64,000 bases of DNA, from positions 1-64,000 of the forward strand of contig JADZAF010000231.1 in NCBI GenBank assembly GCA_020852755.1, written 5' to 3'. A program made the translations under genes and the position numbers. The notes beneath the pieces are model-generated. The model had not been told where the DNA came from. It saw only the letters and a program-made list of their open reading frames with translations, and made no database searches. Within the stretch, counting starts at the first letter, position 1. Every line of letters starts with the position of its first letter. This document shows, piece after piece, positions 60,368 through 64,000 of this stretch. The stretch comes from Bryobacterales bacterium (GTDB lineage Bacteria; Acidobacteriota; Terriglobia; Bryobacterales; Bryobacteraceae).

Positions 60368-61405
60368 GTGTACCCGTATCGCATCTTCATCAGCTACAGC
60401 CGCGAGGATCGCGCCCTCGCGAAAACCATGGCGAAGATCCTCGAATCGGCCGGATTCATCCCTGTCTGGGACCACGAGATCCGGCCCGGCCTTCGCTTCA
60501 GCGAGGCGATCCAGCGGGGCATCGCCACCGCTCACATCTTCATGCCGCTGATCACGGAGCGGTCGCAGCAGCGCCCCTGGGTCCACCAGGAGACCGGCTA
60601 CGCCGTCGGCATCAACGTCCCGGTCGTGCCCGTCGCGGTGAACACGCTGCCCGGGGAGATGATCGCGGAATTGCAGGCGGTGACCGTCCAGCCGGACTTG
60701 TCCGACCTGGCCATGCGCCTGCGGGAGGCCGATTTGGACCGCATCGTACGGCGCCCGCCGCCGCCACCGCTGTCCGGGACCCAGGTCGCCGAAGCCGCGG
60801 AACAGCGCACCGCCTGGCTGGTCCGGTACGCCAACTGGCTGCTCGACAACGGCCGCTACGGGAGGCTGCGGCAGCGGGCGTTGTTCTCTTCGCTTTCGAT
60901 CCCCGACCGGGACCCCCGCGATCCGGTTTGGGACCGCTTCGACGCCCTATCCCCGAAAAGCCCGGAGCTGAGGCAGTTGTTCCGCGAAGAGAGAATCGCT
61001 CTGGAGCGCCACGCGCGGATGCAGGGATGCACGCTGATGCTGGCGCCGCACCTTGACTGCACGCCTGAAGGCGCCGCCGCGCACCGGGTCCAGATTGAAA
61101 CCTTGGTCGACTGCCTGGAGTCGCTGCCTCAGGACAGCGTGGAAGTGGTTTTCTCGCCGCGGGTCGATGAAGGCAATATCACCGTCATCGGCGACTGGTT
61201 CGCGGCGCACGCGCTGATCCCGCGCCAGGGCAGGCTTTTCCGGCAGAGCGTTTTCACCTCGCATGCTCCCAGCGTGCTGGAGGTCATGCAGCGGTTCGAC
61301 CAGCAGGTGGCGGAGGCCCGGGCGGGTGACAGCCTGCCCGCCGGCCTGCGCCTGGAGCGCGCCATCGGGCAATTGCGCCGGCGCTTGAATGCCCTGACCT
61401 CTTAG
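60368..61405 (+). CDS. TIR-domain protein with unrecognised C-terminal half
   Basis: The GTG at 60368 is preferred because GAGG lies 5 bp upstream and the TIR domain starts at once; an ATG at 60305 would add 21 poor residues. 345 residues. The TIR domain covers about 1-125: YRIFISYSREDRALAKT, PVWDHEIRPGLRF and RPWVHQETGYAVG, in which Glu75 is at the place of the catalytic Glu of NAD-cleaving TIR enzymes. The second half (about 140-345: YANWLLDNGRYGRLRQ, TLMLAPHLDCTPEG, VEVVFSPRVDEGNI, FTSHAPSVLEVMQRFD) is not recognised. Bacterial TIR proteins often act in phage defence by NAD depletion. No partner defence gene is adjacent. Confidence 0.85.
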   Translation: MYPYRIFISYSREDRALAKTMAKILESAGFIPVWDHEIRPGLRFSEAIQRGIATAHIFMPLITERSQQRPWVHQETGYAVGINVPVVPVAVNTLPGEMIAELQAVTVQPDLSDLAMRLREADLDRIVRRPPPPPLSGTQVAEAAEQRTAWLVRYANWLLDNGRYGRLRQRALFSSLSIPDRDPRDPVWDRFDALSPKSPELRQLFREERIALERHARMQGCTLMLAPHLDCTPEGAAAHRVQIETLVDCLESLPQDSVEVVFSPRVDEGNITVIGDWFAAHALIPRQGRLFRQSVFTSHAPSVLEVMQRFDQQVAEARAGDSLPAGLRLERAIGQLRRRLNALTS

Positions 61406-61424
61406 TTTTTGTTGTCCGGCCTGA

Positions 61425-61430
61425 TATAAG
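61425..61430 (+). promoter_or_regulatory. possible -10 box (TATAAG) placed for a leaderless transcript
   Basis: TATAAG lies 7 bases before the ATG of the sulfatase at 61438, in a 32-bp gap after the TIR gene. It fits the same spacing seen at 5652, 30225 and 50765. The -35 region is weak. Confidence 0.38.
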
Positions 61431-61437
61431 GGATCTG

Positions 61438-62742
61438 ATGCACCGCCGCGATTTTCTGAAGATTGCCGGGGGCGCCGCCGGAATGGCTTGCCCCGCCCGC
61501 GCCGCCCAGCCTCCCAACGTGGTTGTGTTCCTGAGCGACGACCTGGGGTTCGCCGACCTGGGATGTTACGGCGTCCGCGACATCCGCACCCCGCACATCG
61601 ATTCCCTGGCCCGGGAGGGAGTGCGCTTTACTCAGTGCTACTCCAACGGCCCGGTTTGCACACCGACCCGGGCCGCCCTGATGACCGGCCGCTACCAGCA
61701 GCGCTTCGGGCTGGAATGGGCGCTGGGACCCGGACAGAAAGGGTACGGTTTGGAACCGCACAACCCCACGATCGCCCGGCGGTTGAAGGAGGCCGGCTAC
61801 CGTACGGCGCTGTTCGGCAAATGGCACCTCGGCTACGAACCGGAATACGGTCCCAACCGCCATGGATTCGACGAGTTCTTCGGCCTGCTCAGCGGCAACA
61901 TCGACTTCTACTCGCACAGGGAAATCAACGGCGAGCCGGACCTCTACGAGAACACCACGCCGGTGGAACGGCCGGGCTACATGACCGAGTTGATCGCCGG
62001 ACGGGCGGAACAGTTTGTGGATCGCAACGCGCGCGGCCCGTTCTTTCTTTACGTGGCTTTCAACGCGGTGCACTGGCCGTTCCAGGCGCCCGGCCGGCCC
62101 GGAGACGCGCGCTCCCGCGCTACCTGGTTTCAGGGTTCCCGGGCGGACTATGCGCGGATGGTGGAAAGCATGGATGCGGGCGTCGGGCGTGTGCTGGGCG
62201 CTCTCGACCGGCGGGGTTTGAAGCGAAACACGCTGGTGATTTTCACCAACGACAACGGAGGCGAACGGCTTTCCAGCAACCTCCCCCACTTTCATCACAA
62301 GGCCACCCTGTGGGAAGGAGGCATCCGGGTGCCGGCGCTGGCCCGCTGGCCGGGACGGCTGCCGGCCGGCCAGACCACGCCGCAGTGCGCCATCTCGATG
62401 GATTTCTCGGCCAGCATTCTCTCGGCCGCGGGTGTGCCCCGGCCGCCCGAACTCGATGGCATGGACCTCCTGCCCGTGCTGGAGGGCAAGCAGCCGGTGA
62501 CGGACCGCACCTTCTTCTGGCGCATCCAGCGGGCCGACCGCAGGCAAAAGGCGGTGCGGCAGGGGAACTGGAAGTACGTGCGGGACGGGTCGATCGACCT
62601 GCTGTTCGACCTGGCCCGGGACCCGGCGGAGCGCAGCACCCTCGCCTACCGGCAGCCCGAGGTGCTGGCCCGGCTGCGCTCGGCCCTGGAGGAGTGGGAG
62701 AAAGAACTGGCGCGCAATCCCCCGCCCCGGCAGATCCTGTGA
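61438..62742 (+). CDS. Tat-exported sulfatase
   Basis: The 434-residue protein starts with a Tat-type leader (HRRDFLKIAGGAAGMACPA). Type I sulfatase features are VVFLSDDLGFADLG (metal ligands), the modification motif VCTPTRAALMTGRY (Cys74, to be turned into formylglycine), LFGKWHLGYEPEYGP and FTNDNGGERLSSN with metal-binding Asp-Asn. The leading residue is Cys, so the maturing enzyme would be FGE-like or an anaerobic radical enzyme; neither gene is in the window (the FGE-like part of EgtB serves another reaction). It would remove sulfate groups from exported glycans, which fits the carbohydrate locus. Confidence 0.94.
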   Translation: MHRRDFLKIAGGAAGMACPARAAQPPNVVVFLSDDLGFADLGCYGVRDIRTPHIDSLAREGVRFTQCYSNGPVCTPTRAALMTGRYQQRFGLEWALGPGQKGYGLEPHNPTIARRLKEAGYRTALFGKWHLGYEPEYGPNRHGFDEFFGLLSGNIDFYSHREINGEPDLYENTTPVERPGYMTELIAGRAEQFVDRNARGPFFLYVAFNAVHWPFQAPGRPGDARSRATWFQGSRADYARMVESMDAGVGRVLGALDRRGLKRNTLVIFTNDNGGERLSSNLPHFHHKATLWEGGIRVPALARWPGRLPAGQTTPQCAISMDFSASILSAAGVPRPPELDGMDLLPVLEGKQPVTDRTFFWRIQRADRRQKAVRQGNWKYVRDGSIDLLFDLARDPAERSTLAYRQPEVLARLRSALEEWEKELARNPPPRQIL

Positions 62743-62809
62743 GGACTGGCAGTGGATGCCGCGTGCCGGGGGCAGCGGTTGGATTCCGGTCCCGGGGCGA
62801 ACATGATCT

Positions 62810-63982
62810 TCAAGGGAGCCGGGAGTTTGAGGGAGCGGTCCGGGCGTTTCGCCCCACTCGCGTGATGGCCGTCTGCAGCAGCGCGATCATGCCCGCGTTG
62901 GCGGCGGCCAGGCACAGGGCGGTGCGCAGGCCCCAGGCTTCGGCCGATTGCCCCACCGCCCAGGGCAGCGACATCCCGCCGGTGAGCGCCACCGCGAACA
63001 GGATGCCGAACACCGTCCCGGAGTAGCTCTCGAAGGCGCTGCCGGCCAGCCCGAGCGTGGTCGGGAAGATCGGGGAGAAACCGGCCCCGACGACGAGCAG
63101 GGCCAGGGCCGCCGTCCAGGTCTGGGATGCGGCCACCAGAAGCAATACACCGGCGGCCGCTATCACCGCGCTCGCCAGCACCACCTTCGATCCGCTCACC
63201 CTCAGCAGCAGCCGGGCGGAAACCACGCGGGCCGCCAGCAGCGCCGCCCAATACGCGGCCAGCAGGTAGGAGGCGCCCGCGATGGAAATGCCGAGCTCCC
63301 GTGTCAGGTAGGTGGAGATGAAGCCGCCCATGATGAATTCGTTGCCCGACTGGAAGAAGAGCAGGAAGGCGAACAGCAGCACCAGGGGGTGGCGCGCCAG
63401 CCGCCCGATCTCGGAAAAAGCCACGCCTTCGCTGTGTTTGGGCGGCGGAAACCGGAGAACGGCGGCCAGCAATCCGGGCAGCGCGGCGAGGAGGGCGGCG
63501 CCGAACAGGATGGGGGCCAGCCCGACGGCGCCGATGAGCGATCCGATCAGGAAGGGCACGAACAGGGCGCCGAATCCGAGAAACATCCCCAGCAGGTTGA
63601 GCGCGGCGTTTCTCCTGCGGGGATCGGAATGCAGATCCGAGATCAGGGTGTTGGCGCCCCCGTTGAGCGCGCCTCCGCCAGCGCCCAGCAGGATGGCCGC
63701 CAGCACCAGTCCGGGGTAAGCGGCGGCGGTGGCGAACCCCCACAGCGCGATCCCCACCAGCAGGGGGCCCGCAGCCAGCGGCAGTTTCTTGCCGAAGCGG
63801 TCCATCAACGGCCCCAATCCCAGCATGGTCGCGAGCATGGTCAGGTTCATGGCGAAGAACAGGCTGCCCGCCTGTCCCAACGGCAGGTCGATCTTCTGGG
63901 AAACCAGCGGCAGGATCGCGCCCAGCAGCGCCATCACGATGCCGAACACGAACATGCCGGCGTAGGCCGCCGCGCTCAGCAT
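62810..63982 (-). CDS. MFS transporter, possibly partial at the window edge
   Basis: The 390-residue protein has about 12 hydrophobic segments (AGMFVFGIVMALLGAILPL, VLLFAFLLFFQSGNEFIMGG) and the MFS loop motif LGLGPLMDRFGKKLP between helices 2 and 3. Features such as GGGALNGGANTLISDLH and GTGFSPIFPTTLGLAG-like segments fit the FucP/sugar-type MFS group. The ATG at 63982 has no strong ribosome site and the frame stays open to the window end, so the true start may lie outside. The solute is unknown; a sugar is possible given the locus. Confidence 0.85.
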   Translation of the reverse strand: MLSAAAYAGMFVFGIVMALLGAILPLVSQKIDLPLGQAGSLFFAMNLTMLATMLGLGPLMDRFGKKLPLAAGPLLVGIALWGFATAAAYPGLVLAAILLGAGGGALNGGANTLISDLHSDPRRRNAALNLLGMFLGFGALFVPFLIGSLIGAVGLAPILFGAALLAALPGLLAAVLRFPPPKHSEGVAFSEIGRLARHPLVLLFAFLLFFQSGNEFIMGGFISTYLTRELGISIAGASYLLAAYWAALLAARVVSARLLLRVSGSKVVLASAVIAAAGVLLLVAASQTWTAALALLVVGAGFSPIFPTTLGLAGSAFESYSGTVFGILFAVALTGGMSLPWAVGQSAEAWGLRTALCLAAANAGMIALLQTAITRVGRNARTAPSNSRLP

Positions 63983-64000
63983 CAGGCGCCCCGCCGGTGC

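Overview
The window is about 64 kb of high-GC DNA that is almost fully coding, with about 57 genes and many ATGA/TGATG-type overlaps. It looks like the chromosome of an acidobacterium of the Bryobacterales (Solibacter-like) group. The clearest pointers are two secreted proteins ending in the domain known as TIGR03437 (Solibacter-type C-terminal domain), many Tat/Sec-exported enzymes, and a polysaccharide-degradation locus. This assignment is inferred from gene content, not from a marker gene; there is no rRNA, tRNA, CRISPR, prophage or insertion sequence in the window.

Layout. 1-4.4 kb: two L,D-transpeptidase-fold genes facing each other and an orphan hybrid histidine kinase with a MEDS sensor. 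4.4-8.4 kb (minus): iron-type alcohol dehydrogenase and two tandem paralogous secreted proteins with a single CxxCH haem-binding motif. 8.7-21.7 kb (plus): one long operon that starts with an ECF sigma factor and its anti-sigma factor and continues with a type II secretion system (gspE-F-G-H-I-J-K-L-M, a GspC-like protein, a small secreted protein and the secretin gspD, which carries a striking Gly-Tyr-Gly-Met repeat insert). 21.9-26.1 kb (minus): glycine-zipper protein, double zinc-ribbon membrane protein, multi-pass membrane protein and a GT39-type glycosyltransferase.

26.2-44.4 kb is a carbohydrate locus: alpha-L-fucosidase and a DUF4832-type protein (minus), then a six-gene, tightly overlapping plus-strand operon (AGE-family epimerase, neutral-ceramidase-like hydrolase, Gfo/Idh/MocA dehydrogenase, sodium:solute symporter, heparinase II/III-like lyase, alpha/beta hydrolase), followed by an FAA hydrolase, a lipoprotein, a ThuA-like protein and a PEP mutase/isocitrate lyase family protein. 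44.5-49.1 kb (minus): a PaoABC-type periplasmic molybdenum aldehyde oxidoreductase operon ending in a 73-residue cysteine-rich protein. 49.4-52.6 kb (plus): exported ADP-ribosylglycohydrolase-family protein and gamma-glutamyltranspeptidase.

52.6-60.1 kb is a minus-strand run: ilvD, proC, a YmdB-like phosphodiesterase, a membrane diguanylate cyclase, mtgA, then the ergothioneine genes egtB and egtD. 60.4-64 kb: a TIR-domain protein with an unrecognised C-terminal half, a Tat-exported sulfatase and an MFS transporter at the edge.

The genes combine into a picture of a heterotroph that exports hydrolases through a type II system, possibly under ECF sigma control, and imports and breaks down complex glycans. 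Several intergenic gaps share a GC-rich motif or hairpin. Several genes have a -10-like box so close to the start codon that the transcript is predicted to be leaderless.
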